NCBI GenBank assembly: GCA_013911715.1
Contig: JACEST010000095.1
Span: 1 to 7,547 of the forward strand
Length of the DNA: 7,547 bases
From: Sphingopyxis sp.
GTDB lineage: Bacteria; Pseudomonadota; Alphaproteobacteria; Sphingomonadales; Sphingomonadaceae
Direction: 5' to 3'
The translations under genes and the position numbers were made by a program. The stretch's first letter is position 1. The number at the start of each line of letters is the position of its first letter. Below, piece by piece: positions 1 through 6,269 of the stretch. The notes under the pieces were generated by a model. That model worked only from the letters and a program-made list of their open reading frames with translations, ran no database searches and was not told the DNA's origin.

Positions 1-533
1 CTCTGAAGGGCGCGGTCGATGGCACCATTTCGCTGCCGATCATTGTTCCCGAGATTTGTCTGGGGGTCGCGTTTCTAGTCTTTTTTTCCAAAGTGGGCTG
101 GCCCAGCGGGCTGGTGTGGCCGTTCAATTTGAGCGCCATCATCGCCGCCCACATCACCTTTTGCTTCCCCTTTGTGACGATGGTCGTCCGCGCGCGACTC
201 GCGACTTTCAACCGCGAACAGGAAGAGGCAGCGAAGGATTTGGGGGCAGGCGAATGGCAGGCGTTTCGCGACGTGCTGGTTCCGCACATCAAGCCCGCGT
301 TGGTGTCGGGCGGGCTGCTGGCCTTCACGCTCAGCCTTGATGACTTTGTGATTACCTTTTTCACCAGCACGCCCGGCACCAACACTTTCCCGGTGCTGGT
401 CTATTCGCTGGTCAAGCGCGGGGTGACGCCCGACGTCAATGCCGCGTCGACGATTCTCATCCTCCTTACCGTCGCCCTGACCGCCATCGCGCTCAAACTC
501 CAGGGCACCAAAAATCTTGCCGGAAGCCACTGA
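1..533 (+). CDS. potI: Polyamine-type ABC transporter inner-membrane permease, PotI/PotC-like, 3' part only
   Basis: The reading frame is open from base 3 to the TGA at 531-533 and the true start lies left of the window, leaving 176 residues. It forms half of the membrane channel of a binding-protein-dependent ABC importer, probably for putrescine or spermidine. Visible hydrophobic stretches are at about residues 8-29, 42-62, 100-120 and 148-165. The cytoplasmic EAA coupling loop, which docks on the ATPase, is clear at residues 74-100 (EEAAKDLGAGEW, then the conserved VLVPHIKPAL). It is followed by SLDDFVITFF and a GVTPDVNA segment, both typical of the second permease (PotC/PotI) of polyamine systems. 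The ATPase gene starts one base after the stop, so the two are certainly co-transcribed. PotI and PotC cannot be told apart from this fragment, and substrate is inferred from family and neighbours. A GTG at 93 is internal and is not the start. Confidence 0.9.
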   Translation, partial: LKGAVDGTISLPIIVPEICLGVAFLVFFSKVGWPSGLVWPFNLSAIIAAHITFCFPFVTMVVRARLATFNREQEEAAKDLGAGEWQAFRDVLVPHIKPALVSGGLLAFTLSLDDFVITFFTSTPGTNTFPVLVYSLVKRGVTPDVNAASTILILLTVALTAIALKLQGTKNLAGSH

Positions 534-534
534 T

Positions 535-1662
535 ATGCCCAGCGATTCCCCCATTATCGAGATTCGCGGCGTCACCAAACGCTTTGGCAAAGTCGCGGCG
601 GTCGACAATGTCAGCCTCGAGATCCGCAGCGGTGAATTTTTTGTGCTGCTCGGGCCGTCAGGGTGCGGCAAGACGACGCTGCTGCGGATGATTGCGGGCT
701 TTGAAGTGCCGACGTCGGGGCAAATCCTGATCGATGGGCAGGACATGGCCGGCATCGCGCCGAACAAGCGCCCGGTGAACATGGTGTTCCAAAGCTATGC
801 CGTCTTCCCGCACATGAGCGTGGCGGACAATGTCGGCTATGGCCTGAAAATCGCCGGTGTCGGCCGCGCCGAGCGCGATGCGCGCGTCCGCGAGGCGCTC
901 GGCCTCGTCAAGCTTGACGGGTTTGAGGAGCGCAAGCCCGACCAGATGTCCGGCGGCCAGCGCCAGCGCGTCGCGCTCGCGCGCAGCCTGGTGATGCGGC
1001 CCAAGGTGCTGCTGCTCGACGAGCCTTTGTCAGCGCTCGACGCCAAGCTGCGCGCGCAGATGCAGTTCGAGCTGAGCGACTTGCAGGATCAGGTCGGCAT
1101 TACTTTCGTCACCGTGACCCACGATCAGGACGAGGCGCTGTCGATGGCGAGCCGCATCGCGGTGATCAACAAGGGCGAGGTAGCGCAGTTGGCCGCCCCA
1201 TCGGACCTTTATGAGTATCCTGCCAACCGCTTTGTCGCCGATTTTGTAGGGTCGGTGAATATTTTCGAGGGCAAGCTGATCCTCGACGAGCCCGACAAGG
1301 CCGCGGTCGATTGCCCGGGGCTGGGCAAAGTCTATCTCAACCACGGCGTTACCGGGCCGCACGGCGGCGATGTGTGGGTGGCGCTGCGGCCGGAGAAAAT
1401 GGTGCTGCACGTGCCCGGCGAAGGCAAAGCCGTGCGCGCCGCCGCGCAAGACGCGCCCGAAGGCTATAATTTCGCGCGCGGCGTCATTAAGGGCATGAGT
1501 TATTTGGGTGACATCACGCTGTTTGAAATCAAGCTCGACAGCGGCGCGATGATCCGTGCCTCACGCCCCAATTTGTCGCGTCACGACCAGGAAGATTTCA
1601 CGTGGGATGACCGGGTGAGCATGCACTGGCGCGCGGATTCGCCGGTGGTATTGTTGGGGTAG
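535..1662 (+). CDS. potG: Polyamine-type ABC transporter ATP-binding protein (PotG/PotA-like)
   Basis: This 375-residue ATPase powers the importer whose permease precedes it. Motifs, numbered from the ATG at 535, are all intact: Walker A GPSGCGKT at 40-47, Q-loop Gln86 in VFQSYAVFP, signature MSGGQ at 138-142, Walker B LLLDEP at 159-164 with Glu163, D-loop SALD at 166-169, and switch His196 in TVTHDQDEA. Residues from about 240 onward form the regulatory extension with a TOBE-type domain (VALRPEKM near 282, then GVIKGMSYLGD near 316), usual for the PotA/PotG/CysA class at this length. I chose the ATG at 535 because GGAAG at 522-526 lies 8 bases upstream and the alignable ATPase begins a few residues later; an in-frame TTG at 517 would overlap the permease gene and adds nothing recognisable. 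The gene is the last of its operon and converges on the DUF808 gene. Polyamine specificity is inferred; the fold and ATPase role are certain. Confidence 0.93.
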   Translation: MPSDSPIIEIRGVTKRFGKVAAVDNVSLEIRSGEFFVLLGPSGCGKTTLLRMIAGFEVPTSGQILIDGQDMAGIAPNKRPVNMVFQSYAVFPHMSVADNVGYGLKIAGVGRAERDARVREALGLVKLDGFEERKPDQMSGGQRQRVALARSLVMRPKVLLLDEPLSALDAKLRAQMQFELSDLQDQVGITFVTVTHDQDEALSMASRIAVINKGEVAQLAAPSDLYEYPANRFVADFVGSVNIFEGKLILDEPDKAAVDCPGLGKVYLNHGVTGPHGGDVWVALRPEKMVLHVPGEGKAVRAAAQDAPEGYNFARGVIKGMSYLGDITLFEIKLDSGAMIRASRPNLSRHDQEDFTWDDRVSMHWRADSPVVLLG

Positions 1663-1671
1663 AACGACTGC

Positions 1672-1691
1672 GCCCCTGCCTGCGCAGGGGC
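1672..1691. terminator. GC-rich hairpin between convergent genes, possible bidirectional terminator
   Basis: GCCCCTGC at 1672-1679 and GCAGGGGC at 1684-1691 form a perfect 8-bp stem with a 4-base loop (CTGC). It lies 9 bases after the potG stop and 9 bases after the stop of the opposing DUF808 gene, the usual place for a shared terminator. There is no T-run on either strand, so intrinsic termination is uncertain. The same 8-bp stem, with a GAAG loop, occurs in each arm of the element at 4200-4289, so this may be a decayed relative of that repeat. Confidence 0.5.
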
Positions 1692-1700
1692 ACGGTGTGA

Positions 1701-2639
1701 CTAATGCGCCGCCTTTTTCCCCGGCACCAGATGCAGCGCCGCGACGATCAGACCGCCCAGCAGCAGCCCGAACACGCCTGACCCCGCCGCATTGATGATC
1801 CATTCCCACAGGCCGGCACCGGGCAAGCCGCCCGCAACGGCATGGGCAAAATCATGCAGCGCATGGCCCAGCCCGCCGATATGGAATTCATCGAGCCCGT
1901 GGAGCACAATCTGGCCGCCGACCCACAGCATGGCGGCGGTGCCGATCAATGCGAGCGCTGCAAGTAATTTGGGCATGAAGTGAACCAGACCGCGCCCGAT
2001 GCTGCGCCGCGCGGCATGGCCCTCCTTGGCCATATGCAGGCCGATGTCGTCCATTTTGACGATCAGCCCGACCACGCCATAGACGATCATAGTGATCGCG
2101 ACGGCGATGACCGCCAGCGTCGCTGCGCGGGTCCACAGGTCGCTGTCCATCACCTCATAAAGCGCGATGACCATGATTTCCGCCGACAGGATGAAATCGG
2201 TGCGAATGGCACCCGCGACCATGGCTTCTTCATGGTCCTTGTCGAGCACCGCCGCCGCATCCTCGGCGAGGCTGTGTTTTTCGGCGCTCCAGGCGTGCCA
2301 GACCTTTTCGGCGCCCTCGAAGCAAAGATAGGCGCCGCCGATCATCAGGATGGGCGTGATCGCCCATTTGGCAAACACCGACAACAACAGCGCGACGGGC
2401 AAGATGAAGACCAGCTTGTTTCGAAGCGATCCGCGCGCAATCCGCCAGATGATCGGCAATTCGCGGTCGGGGGTGAAGCCGGTCACGTAGCGCGGCGTGA
2501 CGGCGGCATCATCGACCACGACCCCCGCGGCCTTTACCCCCGCCTTTGTTGCAGCGGCGCCGATGTCATCGATGCTGGCGGCGGCGACCTTGGCGATGGT
2601 GGCGACGTCGTCGAGCAGGGCAAAGAGGCCGGATGGCAT
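1701..2639 (-). CDS. DUF808 family membrane protein (YedI-like)
   Basis: The 312-residue product matches, by recall, the DUF808 family (PF05661; E. coli YedI is of similar length), whose function is not established. The N-terminus MPSGLFALLDDVATIAK and the stretch DDAAVTPRYVTGF near 43-55, followed by ELPIIWRIARGSLRNK, are hallmarks of the family. Hydrophobic segments likely to span the inner membrane are at about 75-91, 93-108, 147-163, 172-195, 224-246 and 285-305. The N-terminal 70 residues and a charged stretch at 115-145 are probably cytoplasmic. The ATG at 2637-2639 has a weak purine-rich stretch (GAAAG) about 7 bases upstream. The gene follows the aminotransferase gene on the same strand, but a 150-bp gap containing a long palindrome separates them, so common transcription is doubtful. 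No link to polyamine metabolism is known. Confidence 0.88.
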   Translation of the reverse strand: MPSGLFALLDDVATIAKVAAASIDDIGAAATKAGVKAAGVVVDDAAVTPRYVTGFTPDRELPIIWRIARGSLRNKLVFILPVALLLSVFAKWAITPILMIGGAYLCFEGAEKVWHAWSAEKHSLAEDAAAVLDKDHEEAMVAGAIRTDFILSAEIMVIALYEVMDSDLWTRAATLAVIAVAITMIVYGVVGLIVKMDDIGLHMAKEGHAARRSIGRGLVHFMPKLLAALALIGTAAMLWVGGQIVLHGLDEFHIGGLGHALHDFAHAVAGGLPGAGLWEWIINAAGSGVFGLLLGGLIVAALHLVPGKKAAH

Positions 2640-2674
2640 AGTGCGACTTTCTTCAGCGAATCCTTACCCCCTTT

Positions 2675-2764
2675 ACCGCCTGCCCTGAACTTGTCGAAGG
2701 GCTGTTCTTTCTTTCTGAAGGGTTAAGAAAAGGACAGCCCTTCGACAAGCTCAGGGCGAGCGGT
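2675..2764. repeat. Long imperfect palindrome, dispersed-repeat type, in the gap between aminotransferase and DUF808 genes
   Basis: Bases 2676-2705 and 2734-2763 are inverted repeats with 27 of 30 positions paired; the core of the right arm is GCCCTTCGACAAGCTCAGGG. The outer pair 2675/2764 also matches, and pairing continues inward with a few mismatches and G-T pairs to about 2714/2725, leaving a loop of about 10 bases. The whole gap can therefore fold into one hairpin of nearly 90 bases. This core is, from memory, one of the palindromes scattered between genes in sphingomonads and some other bacteria. It lies 25 bases beyond the aminotransferase stop, so it could end that transcript or protect its 3' end. 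I see no convincing target-site duplication. Confidence 0.75.
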
Positions 2765-2789
2765 TTTGAGGTTAGCTAGGGTCAGGACC

Positions 2790-4178
2790 TTAGAGCGCCC
2801 GCAATCTTGGCTCCGCTGCATCCAGCGCCCCGCGAATAATCCGCACCATATCGTCGATCTGCGCCGTGGTGATGATCAGCGGCGGGCACATAACGATGCT
2901 GTCGCGGATGCCGCGCACCATCAGTCCGCCGGCGATGCACAGGTCGCGCACCATCGGCCCCGCCGTTCCTTCCTTGCCGCCAAAGCGCGCGCCTGTTGCT
3001 TTATCGGCAACAATCTCAACCGCGCCGAGTAAGCCGATCGAGCGCGCTTCGCCCACCAGCGGATGGTCGGCCAGCGTCGCCAATGCCTCCGCCAGATAGG
3101 GCCCGGTTTCATTGCGCACCCGGTCGACCAGATGCTCGCGCTCCAAAATCTCAATATTGCGCAGCGCCACCGCCGACGCGACCGGATGGCCCGAATAGGT
3201 GTAGCCGTGGACAAAATCGCCGCCGGTTTTCATCACCTTGATAATCTCGGCGCTGACCGCGACGGCAGAAATGGGGAGGTAGCCCGAGGACAGACCCTTC
3301 GCCATTGCGATGATGTCGGGCTGGACCCCCATCGTTTCATGGCCCCACATATTGCCGGTGCGCCCGAACCCGCAAATCACCTCGTCGCAGACCAGCAAAA
3401 TGCCATATTTGCGGCAGATGGCCTCGACCTGCGGCCAGTAATTGGCGGGCGGAATGATGACGCCGCCTGCCCCCTGCACCGGCTCACCGATGAAGGCGGC
3501 AACATTTTCGGGGCCGACTGCAAGGATCTTGTCCTCGATCGCCGCGGCGCACGCAGTGCCAAAAGCCTCCGGCGTCAAGTCGCGCCCTTCATTATACCAA
3601 TAGGGCTGGCGGACATGTTCAATCCCGGCGAGCGGCAGGACGCCGGGGGCAGGAAAGCCCTGCCCGTGCATGGCTTTCATCCCGCCCATGCTCACGCCCG
3701 CGACGGTCGAGCCGTGATAGGCATTGTGACGGCTGATGAAGATGGTGCGGGTGGGCTCACCCTTCACCTGCCAATAATGGCGGACGAGACGCAGGATGGT
3801 GTCGTTCGCCTCGCTGCCCGAGCTGTTGAAAAACACGTGCGGCAGGCGGCCACCGGTGAGGCTGGCGATTTTGTCGGCGAGCATGACGGCGGGCGGGTTC
3901 GCGGTCTTGAAGAAGCTGTTGTAATAGGGCAGCTCGAGCATCTGTTCCTTGGCGACATCGGCAAGTTCGCTGCGGCCATAACCGATATTGACGCACCACA
4001 GCCCGGCCATGCCGTCGAGGATGCGGTTGCCGTCGCCGTCGTGGATGTAACAGCCCTCGGCATGGGTGATGATCCGGCTGCCACCCAGATCTTCGATTTC
4101 CTGCCAGTCGGCCTGCGCGGGCAGATGGTGGGCGATGTCGAGGCGGCGTAATTCGGCGATGTCGTAATTGCGGGGCAT
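2790..4178 (-). CDS. spuC: Class III PLP-dependent aminotransferase, probably putrescine/omega-amine:pyruvate type (SpuC-like)
   Basis: The 462-residue product transfers the terminal amino group of an amine such as putrescine to a keto acid such as pyruvate, using pyridoxal phosphate, in the cytoplasm. The fold-type I features are complete: the N-terminal substrate-pocket segment GMAGLWCVNIGYG (56-68), phosphate-binding SSGSEAND (119-126), aromatic HNAYHGST (151-158), GEPVQGAGGV (231-240), cofactor-binding Asp265 in CDEVICGFGRTG, and the Schiff-base Lys294 in MAKGLSSGYLP. GYTYSGHPVA (325-334) is typical of the SpuC/omega-transaminase subgroup. Arg422 or Arg425 near the C-terminus may bind the acceptor's carboxylate. 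The ATG at 4176-4178 is preceded by a strong AGGAG with 7-base spacing. The PuuD-like gene upstream and the transporter nearby favour a polyamine substrate, but beta-alanine or another omega-amino acid is possible. A MITE-like repeat lies directly upstream of the ribosome binding site. Confidence 0.9.
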   Translation of the reverse strand: MPRNYDIAELRRLDIAHHLPAQADWQEIEDLGGSRIITHAEGCYIHDGDGNRILDGMAGLWCVNIGYGRSELADVAKEQMLELPYYNSFFKTANPPAVMLADKIASLTGGRLPHVFFNSSGSEANDTILRLVRHYWQVKGEPTRTIFISRHNAYHGSTVAGVSMGGMKAMHGQGFPAPGVLPLAGIEHVRQPYWYNEGRDLTPEAFGTACAAAIEDKILAVGPENVAAFIGEPVQGAGGVIIPPANYWPQVEAICRKYGILLVCDEVICGFGRTGNMWGHETMGVQPDIIAMAKGLSSGYLPISAVAVSAEIIKVMKTGGDFVHGYTYSGHPVASAVALRNIEILEREHLVDRVRNETGPYLAEALATLADHPLVGEARSIGLLGAVEIVADKATGARFGGKEGTAGPMVRDLCIAGGLMVRGIRDSIVMCPPLIITTAQIDDMVRIIRGALDAAEPRLRAL

Positions 4179-4185
4179 GTGGGGT

Positions 4186-4190
4186 CTCCT
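4186..4190 (-). promoter_or_regulatory. Ribosome binding site of the aminotransferase gene
   Basis: The minus strand reads AGGAG here, 7 bases before the ATG at 4178-4176, a near-ideal Shine-Dalgarno sequence that fixes the start. The edge of the repeat insertion (GATAG at 4195-4199) is only 4 bases away, so the element just spares the site. Confidence 0.8.
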
Positions 4191-4199
4191 GAACGATAG

Positions 4200-4289
4200 C
4201 GTCGCCCCTGCGAAGGCAGGGGCCGTTGGCGGCTTGTCGCGGCGGTGCGGGGCAAGCCTTTAGCGGCCCCTGCCTTCGCAGGGGCGACG
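4200..4289. mobile_element. 90-bp MITE/REPIN-like element with 26-bp perfect terminal inverted repeats and GATAG direct repeats
   Basis: Bases 4200-4225 and 4264-4289 are perfect 26-bp inverted repeats beginning CGTCGCCCCTGCGAAGG at each end. Each arm contains its own hairpin, GCCCCTGC/GCAGGGGC around a GAAG loop. On the same symmetry axis, GGCTTG (4231-4236) pairs with CAAGCC (4253-4258), so nearly the whole element folds back on itself. Immediately outside the ends lie identical GATAG pentamers (4195-4199 and 4290-4294), as expected for a target-site duplication. There is no coding capacity, so movement would need an enzyme encoded elsewhere. It occupies the 172-bp gap between the PuuD-like and aminotransferase genes. 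Alternatives are a REPIN (paired REP palindromes moved by a RAYT enzyme) or a plain structural repeat. A further GATAG at 4321-4325 slightly weakens the duplication argument. Confidence 0.72.
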
Positions 4290-4350
4290 GATAGTCAGGG
4301 TGAAAACCCGATGCGCGCTTGATAGCGGTTATAGCGGGTGATGCAGCGGT

Positions 4351-5088
4351 TCATGCCTCGCCTCTTAACGCTTTTCCGAGGAGGCGGAAATAGGTCTGGC
4401 TGTCAGGGTCGTTCTCAGTGCCCCATTCGGGGTGCCATTGCACCGCCAGCAGCGGCGCGCCATTGGGCCGCGCGCTATAGGCCTCGACCAGGCCGTCGGG
4501 TGAGCGCGCCTCGACGGTGAGGCCGTCGGCGAGCCGTCCGATGCCCTGATAATGCACCGAATTCACATCGAGCGCGGGCTTGGCATAGGCATGCGCCAGC
4601 ATCCCGCCATCGACCAGCGCAACCGGATGGCGATGGTCGAACATCGCGTCAAAGCTCACGCCATCGGGGGCATGGTGGCGGATGAGGTCGTCGCTCGCGC
4701 TGGTATCGCGGCGCAATGTGCCGCCCAGCGCAACGTTGATTTCCTGAAAGCCCCGGCAAATCCCGAACACCGGCCGCCCTGCGTCGATCATGCTGCCAAC
4801 GAGGCCGAGGGCAATTTCGTCGCGGTCGTCATCGAACGGACCATCGCCGCCATCCTCGCCATAGCGGTGGGTCGCCACGTTTGAAGGACTTCCGGTCAGC
4901 AAAATGCCGTCGAGCCGCGGCGCCACTTCGGCCGCGCTCATCAGGTCAGGGAGCGAGGGCACAATCAGCGCCGCGACATCGGCATAGGACATCGCGCTGC
5001 GAATATAACGGTTCATCACCGCCTGCGCGACCTCTGTTCCGACCATGCGGTTGCAGGCGATGATGCCAAGGACAGGGCGGCTCGTCAT
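4351..5088 (-). CDS. puuD: Class I glutamine amidotransferase-like gamma-glutamyl hydrolase (PuuD-like, peptidase C26)
   Basis: The 245-residue product belongs to the family of gamma-glutamyl-GABA hydrolase PuuD, which releases glutamate and GABA in the cytoplasm as the last step of the gamma-glutamylated putrescine route. The catalytic triad is visible: nucleophile Cys111 in PVFGICRGFQEIN, His219 and Glu221 in QWHPEWG. The oxyanion strand ILLTGSPSNV (62-71), with RYGE shortly after, and NSVHYQGI (176-183) are family hallmarks. Length is near that of E. coli PuuD (about 254). The ATG at 5086-5088 overlaps the glucokinase TGA as ATGA, indicating translational coupling. The next gene downstream is the SpuC-like aminotransferase, which supports a polyamine role. 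The partner gamma-glutamylputrescine synthetase and oxidase are not in the window, so the substrate could be another gamma-glutamyl compound. Confidence 0.87.
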   Translation of the reverse strand: MTSRPVLGIIACNRMVGTEVAQAVMNRYIRSAMSYADVAALIVPSLPDLMSAAEVAPRLDGILLTGSPSNVATHRYGEDGGDGPFDDDRDEIALGLVGSMIDAGRPVFGICRGFQEINVALGGTLRRDTSASDDLIRHHAPDGVSFDAMFDHRHPVALVDGGMLAHAYAKPALDVNSVHYQGIGRLADGLTVEARSPDGLVEAYSARPNGAPLLAVQWHPEWGTENDPDSQTYFRLLGKALRGEA

Positions 5089-6065
5089 GCCGGAAACCGC
5101 TGTGCAAAGGCCGCCGCCGCACCGAACAGCCCGGGCTGGTCGAGTTTGATCAGCTTCACCGGAATCGCCGCCATATAGCCCTCGAACCGGCCCTTGGCGC
5201 GGAAGCGTTCGGGGAAGCCCGAGCGTATCAGCGTATCGCGGATGCGCAGGCCCAGGCCGCCCGCGATCACCACGCCCGACGCGCCCTGCGCGAGGGCTAT
5301 GTCGCCCGCTACGCTGCCCAGCGACAGGCAGAAGCGGTCTGCGGCGGCGGCGGCAAGGCTGTCTTCGCCGCTCATCGCCAATTTCCAGATGGTGCGATCA
5401 TCAAGCGGCGCGATGGCGCGGCCCTCCAGGCCCGCGAGCGCCTCGTAAACATCGACGATGCCGGGTCCCGAGACGATGCGCTCGACCGACACGCGGCGAT
5501 GCCGCTTGCGCAGCCGCGCGAGAATGGCATCCTCGATGCTGTCGAGCGGGGCGAAATCGATATGCCCGCCTTCGGTCGCCTGCACGCGATAAGCGCCGCC
5601 GTCGCGCCACACATGTGCGACGCCGAGGCCAGTGCCAGGGCCAATAACGCTTATCGTTCCGCTGGCCGGCAAATCTTCCTCAGGCCCGCACAGATGGTCG
5701 AAGGCGCTGGCATCGGCGGCAGCGACGGCATGGCCGACCGCTTCGAAATCGTTGATCAGCAGATGCTGGTCGACGTTCAATTTCTCACCGATCAACGCCG
5801 GGCGGATGATCCACGGGTTGTTAGTGAAACGGATGATGTCGCCTTTGGTCGGCCCCGCGATGGCGATGGCGGTCGCGCGCGGCAGGGAGCCGCCGCTGAT
5901 CCGTCCGAAATCCTCCCACGCGGTTTGGAAGCTGGCATGGTCGGCGGTTTGCAGCGTGACGGCTTCGCCCAGCTTGACCACGCGGCCACCGCCTACTTCG
6001 GCCAGCGCAAAACGCGCGTGCGTGCCGCCGATATCAACCGCAACCAATTGCTGTGTGGAAGCCAT
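5085..6065 (-). CDS. glk: Glucokinase (Glk, hexokinase-like ATPase fold)
   Basis: This 326-residue enzyme phosphorylates glucose to glucose 6-phosphate with ATP in the cytoplasm, feeding the Entner-Doudoroff route usual in sphingomonads. The sequence follows the E. coli Glk family throughout: the phosphate-1 loop VAVDIGGTHARFAL (8-21), TNNPW (81-85), the catalytic Asp106 in LLINDFEAVGHA, GPGTGLGVAH (142-151), glucose-binding EGGHIDFAP (165-173), ERIVSGPG (195-202), the adenosine motif VVIAGGL (265-271) and KGRFEGYMAAIPV near the C-terminus. Length is normal and no key residue is missing. The ATG at 6063-6065 has AGGG 9 bases upstream. Its TGA overlaps the ATG of the PuuD-like gene by ATGA. 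The roughly 200-bp upstream gap, containing a palindrome and a small hairpin, separates it from tRNA-Arg and should hold its promoter; I could not identify -35/-10 boxes with confidence. Confidence 0.94.
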   Translation of the reverse strand: MASTQQLVAVDIGGTHARFALAEVGGGRVVKLGEAVTLQTADHASFQTAWEDFGRISGGSLPRATAIAIAGPTKGDIIRFTNNPWIIRPALIGEKLNVDQHLLINDFEAVGHAVAAADASAFDHLCGPEEDLPASGTISVIGPGTGLGVAHVWRDGGAYRVQATEGGHIDFAPLDSIEDAILARLRKRHRRVSVERIVSGPGIVDVYEALAGLEGRAIAPLDDRTIWKLAMSGEDSLAAAAADRFCLSLGSVAGDIALAQGASGVVIAGGLGLRIRDTLIRSGFPERFRAKGRFEGYMAAIPVKLIKLDQPGLFGAAAAFAQRFPA

Positions 6066-6099
6066 GCTTTGCTACCCTGCCCTCTCCAACGCCGCGTTA

Positions 6100-6181
6100 C
6101 CGTTCGTGTCGAGCGAAGTCGAGACACCCCGAAGAAAGGCACAAGGCGGCGAGGCCTCTCGACTTCGCTCGAAGCGAACGG
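6100..6181. repeat. Imperfect palindrome of dispersed-repeat type in the glk upstream region
   Basis: Bases 6100-6128 and 6153-6181 are inverted repeats with 25 of 29 positions paired; the shared core is TCGAGCGAAGTCGAGA, with CCGTTCG at the outer ends. The loop is about 24 bases. The sequence differs from the other two large repeats in the window. From memory it belongs to a palindrome family common between sphingomonad genes. It lies 34 bases upstream of the glk start, so it could be in the glk leader or end transcription from the tRNA. No flanking direct repeat is evident. Confidence 0.72.
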
Positions 6182-6228
6182 CACGATGGTGGGGTGCCGC
6201 AAGCCTGTGCAGATGACAAGCCGCATAC

Positions 6229-6243
6229 GACTGCAAAGCAGTC
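6229..6243. terminator. Small hairpin downstream of tRNA-Arg, possible terminator
   Basis: GACTGC (6229-6234) and GCAGTC (6238-6243) form a perfect 6-bp stem around AAA, with two more pairs beyond a mismatch. It lies about 26 bases past the tRNA 3' end on the minus strand. TTTT follows the tRNA CCA directly, before this hairpin rather than after it, so the arrangement is not that of a classical terminator. Confidence 0.35.
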
Positions 6244-6269
6244 TTAGTGTCGTGGTCGATAGGGGAAAA

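Noticed and set aside
517..534. TTG at 517 as an earlier start for the PotG-like ATPase
   Set aside because: It overlaps the permease gene and adds six unconserved residues, whereas the ATG at 535 has a suitably spaced GGAAG.
75..782. 235-codon minus-strand open frame opposite the potI-potG junction
   Set aside because: It spans two genuine plus-strand genes with recognisable motifs and shows no domain of its own.
1980..2726. Long plus-strand open frame opposite the DUF808 gene
   Set aside because: Its translation is low-complexity, rich in Asp, Arg, Gly and His, as expected from the antisense of a GC-rich gene, and the opposite strand has clear family motifs.
3063..4151. 362-codon plus-strand open frame opposite the aminotransferase
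   Set aside because: It is a shadow in GC-rich DNA; the minus strand encodes a complete PLP enzyme with all catalytic residues.
4298..4309. GGGT-GAAA-ACCC mini-hairpin after the PuuD-like gene
   Set aside because: A 4-bp stem without a T-run is too weak to call a terminator in GC-rich DNA.
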